A stretch of 59,041 nt of DNA from Streptomyces sp. L-9-10 (GCF_004151105.1 NZ_PHRF01000074.1:1-59041); one strand, 5' to 3'. Positions 38,144 through 46,648 are shown, counted from the first letter of the stretch. Notes: generated from the sequence alone by a model not told the origin. Program-made: numbers and translations.

Positions 38144-39262
38144 GTGCCGAACGTTCCGCGGTTCACCCTGACCGGCGGTCGGGAAAGTGTGCCGAGGGCT
38201 CGTGCGGGGATCGTGTCCGGCTACGTCTTCCGGATCATCCGTGAGCAGCTGGGGCTCACCCAGGACGCGCTGGCCGAGCAGTTCCGGGTGTCGGCCGACA
38301 CCGTCGCCGGGTGGGAGTCGGGGCGGCGGGCGCTGACCCACGTGCCCGTGGGGCAGCTGTTCGTGTACAGCCACCGGCTGATGCGGCTGGGCACCGTCCC
38401 CGCGCTCCTGCTCTCCCTGGAGCGCGCCATGGAGGCGGACGTCCTGCTCGCCGGTGCGCTGGACGGTGGTTCGTCGTACGAGGCCGACCCGCTGGGCGCG
38501 TGTGTCATGCGGCGGGATCTGGTCGAGGTGCTCGCCTGGCCGCTCAACGGGGTCGCTCCCGCGCATCTGGCCGCGCTGCCCGAGCCGCCGCGCCCCCGGC
38601 GCGGGCCGGTGCCCCGGGGGCCCGAGCTGGCGGCCGCGGACCGCCGCCGCTTCTTCTCGGAGATGCGGCGCACCGCCGAGCGGGCCCGCGGGGCGGAGAG
38701 CTTTCTGCTGCGGCGCCAGGCCCTGTATCTGGCCGGCTACGACGACCGGGCCGACACCCCCGGCTGGCTGGCCCGCCAGCAGCGCACCGAACGGCCCGAC
38801 GACTGGCTGTCGGGCTGGCTCAACTCCCGCTCGGTGGCGGCGGTCGCCGCCCGGCACGGCGACCGCGACCGGATGCGGTACTTCATCGACAGCGCCCTCG
38901 CCGACGACGACGCGGGCGAGGCCGCCAATCTGAACTACTGGGCGTACTGGATCGGCGAGGCACCGCACATCCAGCTCTCCGACGACTTCATCGCCGCCCG
39001 CACCCCGGGCCGCTGGCCGGGCGACAAGCTGATGCATCACCTCGTACGGGGGCTGACGCCGCGTCATGGGTTCTTCGATCTCAATGTCCACACCCTGTGG
39101 GCGTTGCTGGCGGCCCGGCCGAATCTGCTGCGGCCCGGAGGCGCGGCGGGGAGCGCGCTCAGCGCGTGTCTGCCGGCGCTTCTCGACGACCGGGAACTCC
39201 CGGCGCGGGCGAGGAGAGAACTCCAGGGCATCCGGTACGCGATCCGGCTCGCCGAGGCGTGA
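38144..39262 (+). CDS. XRE-family helix-turn-helix transcriptional regulator
   Basis: 372 aa from GTG 38144. HTH at about residues 27-60 (IIREQLGLTQDALAEQFRVSADTVAGWESGRR). The long C-terminal region is helical with WLNSRSVAAVAARHGDRD and LNYWAYWIGE, resembling the ligand/TPR-like domains of Streptomyces XRE regulators. It probably controls the PhyH/DUF6309 genes that follow on the same strand. Its stop codon is the first of a remarkable in-frame series (next entry). Confidence 0.85.
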   Translation: MPNVPRFTLTGGRESVPRARAGIVSGYVFRIIREQLGLTQDALAEQFRVSADTVAGWESGRRALTHVPVGQLFVYSHRLMRLGTVPALLLSLERAMEADVLLAGALDGGSSYEADPLGACVMRRDLVEVLAWPLNGVAPAHLAALPEPPRPRRGPVPRGPELAAADRRRFFSEMRRTAERARGAESFLLRRQALYLAGYDDRADTPGWLARQQRTERPDDWLSGWLNSRSVAAVAARHGDRDRMRYFIDSALADDDAGEAANLNYWAYWIGEAPHIQLSDDFIAARTPGRWPGDKLMHHLVRGLTPRHGFFDLNVHTLWALLAARPNLLRPGGAAGSALSACLPALLDDRELPARARRELQGIRYAIRLAEA

Positions 39263-39316
39263 GCGTAGACGTGAGCGTGAGCATGAGCATGAACGTAGGC
39301 GTAGGCGGGAGCGTAA
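39257..39316 (+). repeat. 6-bp repeat carrying nine in-frame stop codons
   Basis: Starting with the last sense codon of the XRE gene, the sequence reads as two-codon units of GCG/GCA/ACG plus a stop: TGA 39260, TAG 39266, TGA 39272, 39278, 39284 and 39290, TAG 39296 and 39302, GGA 39308, TAA 39314. All lie in the frame of the gene. Variant units mostly keep a stop (TGA, TAG or TAA). Confidence 0.9.
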
Positions 39317-39553
39317 GCAGGAATATGCCTCCGTAATAGCCGTCGCCTTTGCCGGCACGGCCGAAAATCGCCCGCGCGACGCCTTTCTGTTCGCGCACCT
39401 CTTCGTGCATTTCCCGCCACTTCGTCGTGCTTCGGCCATTGTCCCGCGCACCCGGTCTGCCGAGATGAATAGTTGGCTACCTTTGGGCGCTGCTCCGGAC
39501 AAAACCGGATGCCGGGCCATTCGTGGAGAACGGAAAAGGAGGGGTATCGCACC

Positions 39554-40351
39554 ATGCGCGAACAACTTTCCCCGGAACTCGACGAGAGCATGCTGGAGCA
39601 ATTCCGGGAGCGAGGCTATCTCGTCCTTCCCGGATTTGTCCCAGCCGATTCGCTGGCGTCCCTGGAGCGTGAAGTCGACCTCTGGGTGGACAGCGGTCTG
39701 CGAAAGCGTTCCATCGCCGCGGCGCTCGAACCCGAGGTGTACGGCGCGCCGGACATGGTGGAGATAGAGCTGGCGGCCCACGGCGAACTGGCCGTGCATC
39801 CGCCGCTGATGTCCCTGCTCGCGCGCCTCATGGGGCCGTCGTTCGTCTTCCACCATCTGCACAGCGACCGCCGCGCGCCGGGCGCCCCCGGCAAGGGCTG
39901 GCACCATGACTACGAACAGTCCCCGCAGCGCGACCGCGACCATCTCATGGTCCATGCCCTGCACTACATCGGCGGTCTCCAGCCGTCCATGGGCGGGCTC
40001 GCGGTCCTCCCGGGATCGCACCGCGAGGTCGCCGACAAGACGGCCCGCGCCCATCTCGGCACCTGCCCGCTGCCCTCCGAGGCCGTGATCGACGAACTGC
40101 CCCCCGGCTCCACGGTGGTGTTGCACTCCGCGCTGTTCCATGCCCGCCGTACGGCCCCCGGCGCGTCGGGCGGGCCCCGCTACATGATCGACGCCTCGTA
40201 CTGCCAGACCGGCACGCGCTGGCCGCCTGTCAAGCCGTACTGGCGTCATCTGCTCGCCACCGCACGGGAGTTGGACCTCGGGCGTGGCCGGTGGCCGGAG
40301 CTCTTCGCCGAACGGCACTTCACCGAGTACGTGCGCGGCAGCGCCGGCTGA
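39554..40351 (+). CDS. Phytanoyl-CoA dioxygenase (PhyH) family Fe(II)/2-oxoglutarate enzyme
   Basis: 265 aa from ATG 39554, with AAGGAGGGG about 10 nt upstream. Double-stranded beta-helix fold: Fe-binding H-x-D in GWHHDYEQ, distal His in VLHSALFHARR and 2OG-binding Arg in GGPRYMID. Such enzymes hydroxylate small molecules, often in specialised metabolism. The upstream in-frame part (39473-39553) has no conserved content. Followed 131 bp later by the DUF6309-like gene on the same strand. Confidence 0.9.
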   Translation: MREQLSPELDESMLEQFRERGYLVLPGFVPADSLASLEREVDLWVDSGLRKRSIAAALEPEVYGAPDMVEIELAAHGELAVHPPLMSLLARLMGPSFVFHHLHSDRRAPGAPGKGWHHDYEQSPQRDRDHLMVHALHYIGGLQPSMGGLAVLPGSHREVADKTARAHLGTCPLPSEAVIDELPPGSTVVLHSALFHARRTAPGASGGPRYMIDASYCQTGTRWPPVKPYWRHLLATARELDLGRGRWPELFAERHFTEYVRGSAG

Positions 40352-40466
40352 GTCCGGCCAGGGGAGCTCGGGGAGCGCCGCCCGAACGCGGTCGCGTCCC
40401 GTCGAGTCCCGCTGAGCTCCGTCGAGTCCGGCGCACGAAGCGCATGAAGCGCATGAAGCGCACGAG
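40352..40466. repeat. Short repeats between PhyH and DUF6309-like genes
   Basis: Two families sit side by side: CGTCGAGTCC-type words (40403-40430) and a 9-bp GCGCATGAA unit (40435-40465). The first resembles the end of the dioxygenase gene (GGCTGAGTCC at its stop). Confidence 0.55.
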
Positions 40467-40482
40467 GTGAGGGGAACGTGTC

Positions 40483-41217
40483 ATGAGGGTCATCGCCGCC
40501 GTCCCGTTCGCGTCCGTCCTGGACACCTTCGCGCGGGCGCATCCGCTCGACCGCGCCCACGAGGCCAACACGAACGACGAGGCCGAGGAGCACATCCGCA
40601 ACGCCGAACTGTCCCTCGGGTCGTGGCGGCGGGTGCTGCTCGACCGGGACGATCTGCTCCGCGTCGTCCTTCCCTGGCATCTGGGCGAGGGCGGCGAGCG
40701 GGAGCTGATCCCCAAGTCCGGGCTGACGGTCGCCGAGGCGGTGGCGCGGCTGGACGCGGTGGCCCGGCCGGACGCGGCGGGCGGCGCGTACGCCCGTACG
40801 AACCCGGTCTGCGCCCGCAAGCTCGACGGCCTGGCCGGCGCGCCCTTCACCCCGCTGTTCCTCAGCACGCGGGCGGTGCCCGGCATCGACTACGCGGGAC
40901 TGGTGGTACGGGAGGGGCTGATCCATCTGGACGGGCTGCACCGGGCACTGGCGTGGGAGCGCGCGGGACGCCTCACGGCCGCTACCCGGATCGAGGCGTT
41001 CCTCGCGTACGAGGAGGGCCGGGAGCACGAGGAAGGCCAGGAGCGCGGGGAAGGCCGGGGGTACGAGGAGGGCCTCGCGCACCAAGTAGGCCGGGCCTAC
41101 GAGGAGGGCCTCGCGTACCGGCAGGACCAGGAGTCCGGACACGCCTCAACCGCGGCCGACGTACGGCATCGCACTGGGCATGACGGCGACGGACTGGACG
41201 TTCACGCCCACGGGTAG
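40483..41217 (+). CDS. DUF6309-like protein with repetitive C-terminal extension
   Basis: 244 aa. Residues 1-170 form a compact domain (RVIAAVPFASVLDTFARAHPLD, VVLPWHLGEGG, GLIHLDGLHRALAWERAGRL) that I associate, from memory, with DUF6309. Catalytic role unknown; the HLDG-HR motif suggests a ParB/sulfiredoxin-like or hydrolase pocket but this is speculative. From about residue 178 the protein is a tail of EEG/GRAYEEGLAY-type repeats, and the last 72 nt overlap the SDR gene on the opposite strand. The tail looks like a translated tandem-repeat gene end. Confidence 0.75.
   Translation: MRVIAAVPFASVLDTFARAHPLDRAHEANTNDEAEEHIRNAELSLGSWRRVLLDRDDLLRVVLPWHLGEGGERELIPKSGLTVAEAVARLDAVARPDAAGGAYARTNPVCARKLDGLAGAPFTPLFLSTRAVPGIDYAGLVVREGLIHLDGLHRALAWERAGRLTAATRIEAFLAYEEGREHEEGQERGEGRGYEEGLAHQVGRAYEEGLAYRQDQESGHASTAADVRHRTGHDGDGLDVHAHG
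41018..41130. repeat. Tandem repeat in the end of the DUF6309-like gene
   Basis: Diverged units of about 15 to 27 bp (GAGGAGGGCC, GAGGAAGGCC, TACGAGGAGGGCCTCGC words). Here the repeat is in an open frame, not after a stop. Confidence 0.65.
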
Positions 41218-41910
41218 GTTCGCCATGACCAGCACCATCTCGACCACATGCCGTACATCCATCGTCGGCTCCACCCGCAGGGTGCCGTCCGCCTGCCGGA
41301 CCGCCGGCTGCTCCCGGCCCACCGGTGTCACGTTGCCGATGTCGATCTGCCCGCACGAGATGTCGTAACGGCGGCCGTCCAGCGAGAGCGAGCGCGTCAG
41401 TCCGGCCACCGCGTGCTTCGCGGCGGTGAAAGCGATCGAGTCCGGCCTCGGGACCTGCGCGGACGGAGCGCCGTTGTTGATGATCCGGCCACCGCGCGGG
41501 GTCTGGTCCTTCATCATCCGGTACGCGGCCCGCGCGCACAGGAAGCTTCCGGTGGCGATGGAGTCCATGACGCGGTGCCAGTCCTCGACCGAGACGTCCT
41601 CGGTCGGTGTGTACGGCATGGTGTCCGCCGCGTTGTTGAAGAGGAGATCGATACGTCCGAAACGCGTCGCCACCTCGTCGAACAGCCGCGCTACCGAGTC
41701 CCCGTCCGTGATGTCCGCGGGCACCGGTACGGCGCGCGCCGCGTCCGCTCCGGCCAGCGCCGCCGTCTCCACGAGCGGGTCTTTCCGCCGCCCGGCCAGG
41801 ACGACCGTCCAGCCGTCCGCCAGCAGCCCCAGCGCACAGGCGCGGCCGATACCGCTGCCCGCGCCCGTGACGACCGAGATCTTTTCGGCCAATTCAGCGG
41901 ATTCAGTCAT
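41146..41910 (-). CDS. SDR-family protein lacking catalytic Ser and Tyr
   Basis: 254 aa from ATG 41910 (MTESAELAEKISVVTGAGSGIG). Rossmann fold with TGxxxGxG (TGAGSGIG) and NNAA motif intact, so NAD(P) is probably bound. In close SDRs of this type the active-site Ser lies 13 residues before the Tyr of YxxxK; here the sequence is GAPSAQVPRPDSIAFTAAK, so Tyr is Phe (codon TTC) and the Ser position is Ala. The Lys remains. The enzyme is therefore unlikely to do normal SDR chemistry. Convergent to and overlapping the DUF6309-like gene. The frame open to 42099 is not used. Confidence 0.88.
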   Translation of the reverse strand: MTESAELAEKISVVTGAGSGIGRACALGLLADGWTVVLAGRRKDPLVETAALAGADAARAVPVPADITDGDSVARLFDEVATRFGRIDLLFNNAADTMPYTPTEDVSVEDWHRVMDSIATGSFLCARAAYRMMKDQTPRGGRIINNGAPSAQVPRPDSIAFTAAKHAVAGLTRSLSLDGRRYDISCGQIDIGNVTPVGREQPAVRQADGTLRVEPTMDVRHVVEMVLVMANLPVGVNVQSVAVMPSAMPYVGRG

Positions 41911-42041
41911 GCCGGACTTCCTTTCGCCGCATTCTGGATCTCCGCAGCGAGTCTGGACACCGTCCGCGATCCCGGTCAAGGCTGCGTGAAAGCCGAAGAG
42001 TTGTTCCCAGCGGGCGATGGCGCCCCGGACAGGAGTGACAT

Positions 42042-43448
42042 ATGGCCCGACAGGATTTCTCCGGCGTTCCCGATTTCTCCGGGGCACCGGCCGGGGCACC
42101 GGCCGGAGCGGCGGCTCGGACCGTACCCGCTCTCGGTGGAACCGCCATGAGCAGCGCCCTGTTCGAACGTGCCAAGAAGTCTCTCGCGGGCGGTATCAGT
42201 TCCTCTTCCAGGCTGACGTCCACCGGCCCGCATCCCTACCCGCTCTATATAAACGGCGGTTCCGGGGCGCGCATTCGGGATGTGGACGGAAACGAGTACA
42301 TCGACTTTCTCGCCGCGTACGGAAGCGCCGTTCTCGGCCATGCCCACCCCGCGCTCACCGACGCGCTGACCGGAGTCCTCGCCAACGGCCCCATGTTCGG
42401 CACCTGCAACGTGCCCGAGGTCGAACTCGCCGAGCTGATCCGCGCGATGGTCCCCTGCGCCGACCTGGTCCGGTTCGCCAACTCCGGTTCGGAGGCGGTC
42501 CAGGGGGCCGTACGGGTCGCCCGCGGCCACACCGGACTCTCCACGGTCCTCAAGTTCGAGGGCCACTACCACGGGTGGTCGGACACCCTCGCCGTCTCCA
42601 ACCGGCCGCCCGAGGCGGCGGCGGGACCGTACGCCGCCCCGCACTCCGTCCCGCACTCCCCGGGGATCCCCGAGGGCGTCACCGGCGATGTCGTCGTCTG
42701 CCCCTGGAACGACCCCGACGCGCTGCGCGCCGTACTCGACGCCCACCGCGGCCGGCTCGCGGCCGTCATCTGCGAACCCATCGTCGCCAACAACGCCTGC
42801 ACCATGCCCGCCCCCGGCTATCTGCGGCTGCTGCGCGACGAGTGCACGGAGCGCGGGATCATCCTGATCTTCGACGAGGTCTGCACCGGCTTCCGTACCG
42901 GTCCGGGCGGCGCGCAGGCGCTCTTCGACGTCGTCCCCGATCTGGCCGTCTACTCGAAGGCCCTGGGCGGCGGACTGCCCATCGCCGCGTTCGCCGGCCG
43001 CCACGAGGTGATGGCGGCGCTCGCCACCGGCCGGGTCAAGCACGGGGGTACGTACAACGCCTCGCCCCTCTGCGCCACGGCCGCGCTGGTCACGCTCAGC
43101 ACGCTCGCCGACCCGGCCGTCACCAAGAGAATCGACGACACCGGGCAGCGGATCATGGAGGCCGTGCGCCGTGCGGCCACCGACCACCGCGTCCCGTGCG
43201 CGGTGCAGGGGGTCGGCGCGATGTTCCAGGTGGTGTTCTCGGACGACGGCGCCCCCACCCGCCACTACCGCGACACCCTCCGCGTCGACCAGCGGCGCTA
43301 CGACACCTTCCGGCACGAACTGCTGCGCCGCGGGATCCACACCAACGCGCACGGACTCGCCTGCTGGTTCGTCTCGGCCGCCGTGACCGACGACGACACG
43401 GACCGGACGTGCGCCGCGATCGACGAGGTCTTCGCCCTCCTGCGCTGA
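42042..43448 (+). CDS. Class III aminotransferase, glutamate-1-semialdehyde aminomutase-like
   Basis: 468 aa from ATG 42042, AGGAG 6 nt upstream. PLP fold type I: substrate/PLP motifs NSGSEAVQGAVRVARG, FEGHYHGW, IFDEVCTGFRTG and the PLP Lys in VYSKALGGGLPIAAF. It resembles GSA aminomutase and relatives that act on small amino-ketones, but it is not next to heme genes, so a specialised-metabolism role is more likely. The first about 35 residues are an Ala/Pro/Gly repeat. Divergent from the SDR gene, with 131 bp between starts. Confidence 0.88.
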   Translation: MARQDFSGVPDFSGAPAGAPAGAAARTVPALGGTAMSSALFERAKKSLAGGISSSSRLTSTGPHPYPLYINGGSGARIRDVDGNEYIDFLAAYGSAVLGHAHPALTDALTGVLANGPMFGTCNVPEVELAELIRAMVPCADLVRFANSGSEAVQGAVRVARGHTGLSTVLKFEGHYHGWSDTLAVSNRPPEAAAGPYAAPHSVPHSPGIPEGVTGDVVVCPWNDPDALRAVLDAHRGRLAAVICEPIVANNACTMPAPGYLRLLRDECTERGIILIFDEVCTGFRTGPGGAQALFDVVPDLAVYSKALGGGLPIAAFAGRHEVMAALATGRVKHGGTYNASPLCATAALVTLSTLADPAVTKRIDDTGQRIMEAVRRAATDHRVPCAVQGVGAMFQVVFSDDGAPTRHYRDTLRVDQRRYDTFRHELLRRGIHTNAHGLACWFVSAAVTDDDTDRTCAAIDEVFALLR

Positions 43449-43472
43449 GACAGGGCCTGGCTCGGCTGGTCG

Positions 43473-43530
43473 TGATCCGCGGGCGTGATCCGCGGGCGTG
43501 ATCCGCGGGCGTGATCCGCGGGTGTGATCC
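43473..43530 (+). repeat. 13-bp repeat with TGA in every unit after the aminotransferase
   Basis: Five copies of CGTGATCCGCGGG with TGA at 43473, 43486, 43499, 43512 and 43525. Since 13 is 1 mod 3, stops fall in all three frames downstream of the gene stop at 43446-43448. Confidence 0.9.
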
Positions 43531-43605
43531 AACCGACAGCCCCCGCGGAAAAGAAGCGGGTCCCAGAGGCTGCGGACAGAGCGAGATCGACGCACTCTTG
43601 GGCCT

Positions 43606-43818
43606 ATGAGTGATGCACCGATCGTCGTCCACCGGGCGTCAGGGACAGGCGGGCGGCGGGTCACGGTCCGTGGGCGGATCATGGGGCTCGCCCACTCCGA
43701 CGACCATCTGATCGAATTCCTGCGCCTGGCGGGGCTGCCGGACGCCTGGGAACTGCTGGACGACCCCTCCTGGGTGGAGTGGCAGGGCGGTCCCGCGCAC
43801 GAGTACAGCGTGGTCTGA
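43606..43818 (+). CDS. Small conserved-looking hypothetical protein
   Basis: 70 aa, hydrophilic, compositionally normal for a Streptomyces gene (VTVRGRIMGLAHSDDHLIEFLRLAGL, PSWVEWQGG). No Shine-Dalgarno seen. Function unknown. Confidence 0.6.
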   Translation: MSDAPIVVHRASGTGGRRVTVRGRIMGLAHSDDHLIEFLRLAGLPDAWELLDDPSWVEWQGGPAHEYSVV

Positions 43819-43895
43819 GCCGGCGGGGCGCCTGCCCACGGGGGGCCTGGCGGCCCCGTCGGCACCGTCAGTCCCGCCTGGTCCCACCTGCACCG

Positions 43896-44582
43896 TCAGC
43901 CCTGGTGGTCCGCCCGTTCCGCCTGTTCTGCCCGTTTCCTCTGCTCCGCCGCGATCGCCGTAAGCTGCGTCAGGTTGTCGATCCGCCAGTCCGCCGCCTC
44001 GATCACCTCCGGGTCGTCCGCCCACAGATAGCCCCACGGCCCGCGCCGCAGATGGGCGGCGCGCAGGCCCGCCTCCCGGGCCGGGAACAGGTCGTACGCG
44101 GGATGGTCGCCCACGTACACCGTCCTGTCGGGTGCCGCCCCGGACGCCTCGATGACGTGCGCGAAGAACTCCGGCGACGGCTTCTCCGCGCCCCACTCGC
44201 CCGAGGTGGCGACGAGATCGACGGGCAGGTCGAGGCCGCGCAGCAGCTCTCCGGTCCTGACGGTCTGGTTGCCCGCGAGGACGACGCGGACGCCGAGGGC
44301 CCGGAGGCTCGCCAGGGCGGGCCGTACATCGGGATAGAGATCGGACTCGTCGAGATGGTCGCCGCGTCCGGCGGCCTCCCGGGCGCGGTACGCCTCGCCG
44401 ACGTCCATGCCGGGCTTGATGAGGCGGAGGGCGTCGGTGTGGTCCCGGTTCTGGACGGTGGCGGCGCCGACGAGCGCGGAGATGGTGTGCCGGGGAATGC
44501 CCAGCCAGTCGGCCCAGGACGCCCAGTAGCGGTCGTCGCGGACGAGGGTCTCGCCGACGTCGAACACGATGGTTTCAATCAC
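43896..44582 (-). CDS. HAD-superfamily hydrolase
   Basis: 228 aa. Motif I is FDVGETLV (Asp nucleophile kept, second Asp of DxD replaced by Gly-Glu), motif II in VVLAGNQTV, motif III Lys in GAEKPSPEFF and motif IV in VGDHPAYDLFPAREAG. Probably a small-molecule phosphatase or dehalogenase-like enzyme; substrate unknown. Stands alone on the minus strand. Confidence 0.85.
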   Translation of the reverse strand: MIETIVFDVGETLVRDDRYWASWADWLGIPRHTISALVGAATVQNRDHTDALRLIKPGMDVGEAYRAREAAGRGDHLDESDLYPDVRPALASLRALGVRVVLAGNQTVRTGELLRGLDLPVDLVATSGEWGAEKPSPEFFAHVIEASGAAPDRTVYVGDHPAYDLFPAREAGLRAAHLRRGPWGYLWADDPEVIEAADWRIDNLTQLTAIAAEQRKRAEQAERADHQG

Positions 44583-44644
44583 CGGTGTAAGCGTAGGGGG
44601 ACACGCTCTGCCGATTGTCAGTGGCTGGCCGTAGCCTTGCTCCT

Positions 44645-44854
44645 ATGTTCGCTTCCTCGTCCACTTCTTCCCCCGCTTCCGGTGATGGCGACTCGTTACG
44701 CGCTGTCAGGTCCGCCGCTGTCGTCAACGCGGAGATCCGTGCCCTGTGGGCGCGCGCCGGTGGCGCGCTGCCGCCCGCCGAGCAGGAGCGCTACCAGCGG
44801 CTTCTGGTGGAGTGGGCCGCCGCGGTCCACGCCGATGTCGTCGAGGCGGCCTAG
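44645..44854 (+). CDS. Small hypothetical protein
   Basis: 69 aa from ATG 44645; a further in-frame start is at 44615. A low-complexity Ser-rich N-terminus is followed by a helical segment (AEIRALWARAGGALPPAEQERYQRLLVEWAAAV). Weak support beyond composition. Confidence 0.5.
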   Translation: MFASSSTSSPASGDGDSLRAVRSAAVVNAEIRALWARAGGALPPAEQERYQRLLVEWAAAVHADVVEAA

Positions 44855-44915
44855 CCCGTCCGTGCGCCGCGTGGTGATGATCTTGCTCCGGATGGCGTAG
44901 AGTTGCATTCAACGG

Positions 44916-44989
44916 CGCGGGGTGGAGCAGCTCGGTAGCTCGCTGGGCTCATAACCCAGAGGTCGCAGGTTCAAATCCTGTCCCCGCTA
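44916..44989 (+). tRNA. Initiator tRNA-fMet(CAT)
   Basis: 74 nt. It starts CGCGGGG with an unpaired first base (C against T), and the anticodon stem has three G-C pairs (GGG/CCC) flanking CTCATAA, both hallmarks of the bacterial initiator. CCA not encoded. Confidence 0.95.
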
Positions 44990-44999
44990 CTGGAAGAGA

Positions 45000-45036
45000 A
45001 CGAAGGCCCGGATTCCTGGTGAATCCGGGCCTTCGT
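45000..45036 (+). terminator. Terminator of tRNA-fMet
   Basis: ACGAAGGCCCGGATTC pairs with GAATCCGGGCCTTCGT around loop CTGGT, 11 nt past the tRNA. Confidence 0.8.
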
Positions 45037-45391
45037 CGTGTCCGCCCGGACCGGTCCGCCCGCCCGGACCGGCGGCCGCCCCACCCGCGCCGGGCCCGGA
45101 TTCCGGCTCCGCCTCGCCGACACGCGCTTCGCCGTCGGCCGTCGACCATGACAAGTACGGTGAAAGTACGGCTGTGCTCGTGCGGACGCCGTGAGGGCGT
45201 ACGCCGAGCGCCAGCCGACCGACTGATCGGGTCCGCCGGCCGACCGGTGCGCCGGAGCATCGGCCGCCCGGCGGGTCCGCTCGCCGTAGCCCACTCGGCC
45301 GACGGCGAGTCGCCACCCGGGATGGCAGCGGCCAGCCTGGTGGAGCGCGGCACCGTCCGCAGCAGTCGGCGGACCGGGCAGGAGACCACTG
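45037..45391. other. Intergenic region upstream of the phosphatase gene
   Basis: 355 bp, no credible gene. The stretch 45140-45180 is less GC-rich and may hold the promoter of the next gene. Confidence 0.4.
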
Positions 45392-46648
45392 GTGTGGAGA
45401 CTGAGGAAGCTCGGAAAGGGTATCGGCGGCACAGACCGGCGGGCGGCTGAGGACGGCGGTATCTGGTCCGGCCGCGGAACGGGTTTCTGGACGGCCGGCG
45501 ACAACGTCCGCGGCGGCGGCCGGTACGCGGGAGGGCGCGGCCGTACCGGACGCAGGCTGGTGCGGGTGCTGCCCGTGCTGGTGATCGTCGCCGGGGTGAT
45601 CTTCGACCTGGTGACCCCGACGCGCGTCACCGCGTCCCCTCTCTTCGCCGCGGCTCCGCTGGTCGCCGCCCCGTTCTATCCGATGGCCGGCACGCTCGTC
45701 ATCGCCCTCGCCTCGCTGGTCGCCGAGGTGGTGCTGCACATCCACGCGGACACCCAGTTCCAGGTGGAGTCGGTCAGCGAGGTGCTGACGGTGGTGGTCG
45801 TGTCCCTGCTGGCGCTGTACATCAACGGTGTCGTGCGGCGCAGCGGTGAGCGGCTGGCCTCCGCCCGCATCATCGCCGAGACCGCCCAGCGCGCGGTGCT
45901 GCCCAGACCCGCCGAGCGGATCGGGGGGCTGCGGATCGCCGCGCGGTACGAGGCGGCGCAGGAGGGCGCGTTCATCGGCGGGGACCTCTTCGCCGTACAG
46001 GACACGCCGTACGGGGTGCGGCTGGTGGTCGGGGACGTACGGGGAAAGGGGCTGGACGCGGTCGAGGCGGTGGCGGTGGTCATCGGGTCCTTCCGGGAGG
46101 CCGCCGAGCAGGAGAGTTCGCTGGAGGCGGTCGCGCAGCGGCTGGAGCGGGCCCTCAGGCGGGAGGGGACGCGGCAGGACGCGCTCGATGTCTTCGAGGG
46201 GTTCACGACGGCCGTACTCGCCGAGATCCCGCACGACGAGGGTGTGGTGCGGCTGGTCAACCGCGGCCACCCCGAGCCGCTGCTGATGTGCGGCGACGGT
46301 GAGGTGCGGATGCTCGTCACGACGGATCCCGCGCTGCCGCTCGGGATGAGCGAACTGGGTACGTGGCCGGACCGCGCCGAGCAGGCCCCGTATCCCGAAG
46401 GCGCGACGCTGCTCTTCTACACGGACGGGCTGACCGAGGCGCGTGATGCCCACGGGGTCTTCTACGTCCCGCGCGAACGGCTCGACGGACGGGTCTTCCA
46501 GGGGCCCGACGAGATGCTCCAGGCGCTCATCGACGACGTACGGCGGCACACGGGCGGCGGGAGCCAGGACGACATGGCGCTGCTGGCGGTCAGCCGGCCC
46601 TCGGAGGGCGAGCCGGAGCGGCGCATGACCATGCCCCTGGTGCCGTGA
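45392..46648 (+). CDS. Membrane-bound PP2C/SpoIIE-type serine phosphatase
   Basis: 418 aa from GTG 45392, AGGAG 7 nt upstream. Two to three membrane helices (about 55-150), then a PP2C_SIG domain (about 165-405) with FIGGDLFAV, VVGDVRGKGLDA, NRGHPEPLL and FYTDGLTEARD. Such phosphatases act on anti-sigma-factor antagonists in stress and development. The last four sense codons and stop are duplicated directly downstream. Confidence 0.9.
   Translation: MWRLRKLGKGIGGTDRRAAEDGGIWSGRGTGFWTAGDNVRGGGRYAGGRGRTGRRLVRVLPVLVIVAGVIFDLVTPTRVTASPLFAAAPLVAAPFYPMAGTLVIALASLVAEVVLHIHADTQFQVESVSEVLTVVVVSLLALYINGVVRRSGERLASARIIAETAQRAVLPRPAERIGGLRIAARYEAAQEGAFIGGDLFAVQDTPYGVRLVVGDVRGKGLDAVEAVAVVIGSFREAAEQESSLEAVAQRLERALRREGTRQDALDVFEGFTTAVLAEIPHDEGVVRLVNRGHPEPLLMCGDGEVRMLVTTDPALPLGMSELGTWPDRAEQAPYPEGATLLFYTDGLTEARDAHGVFYVPRERLDGRVFQGPDEMLQALIDDVRRHTGGGSQDDMALLAVSRPSEGEPERRMTMPLVP

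Noticed and set aside
37441..43448. cas genes near the CRISPR array
   Set aside because: None of the proteins within the window has Cas1, Cas2, Cas3 or Cascade motifs.
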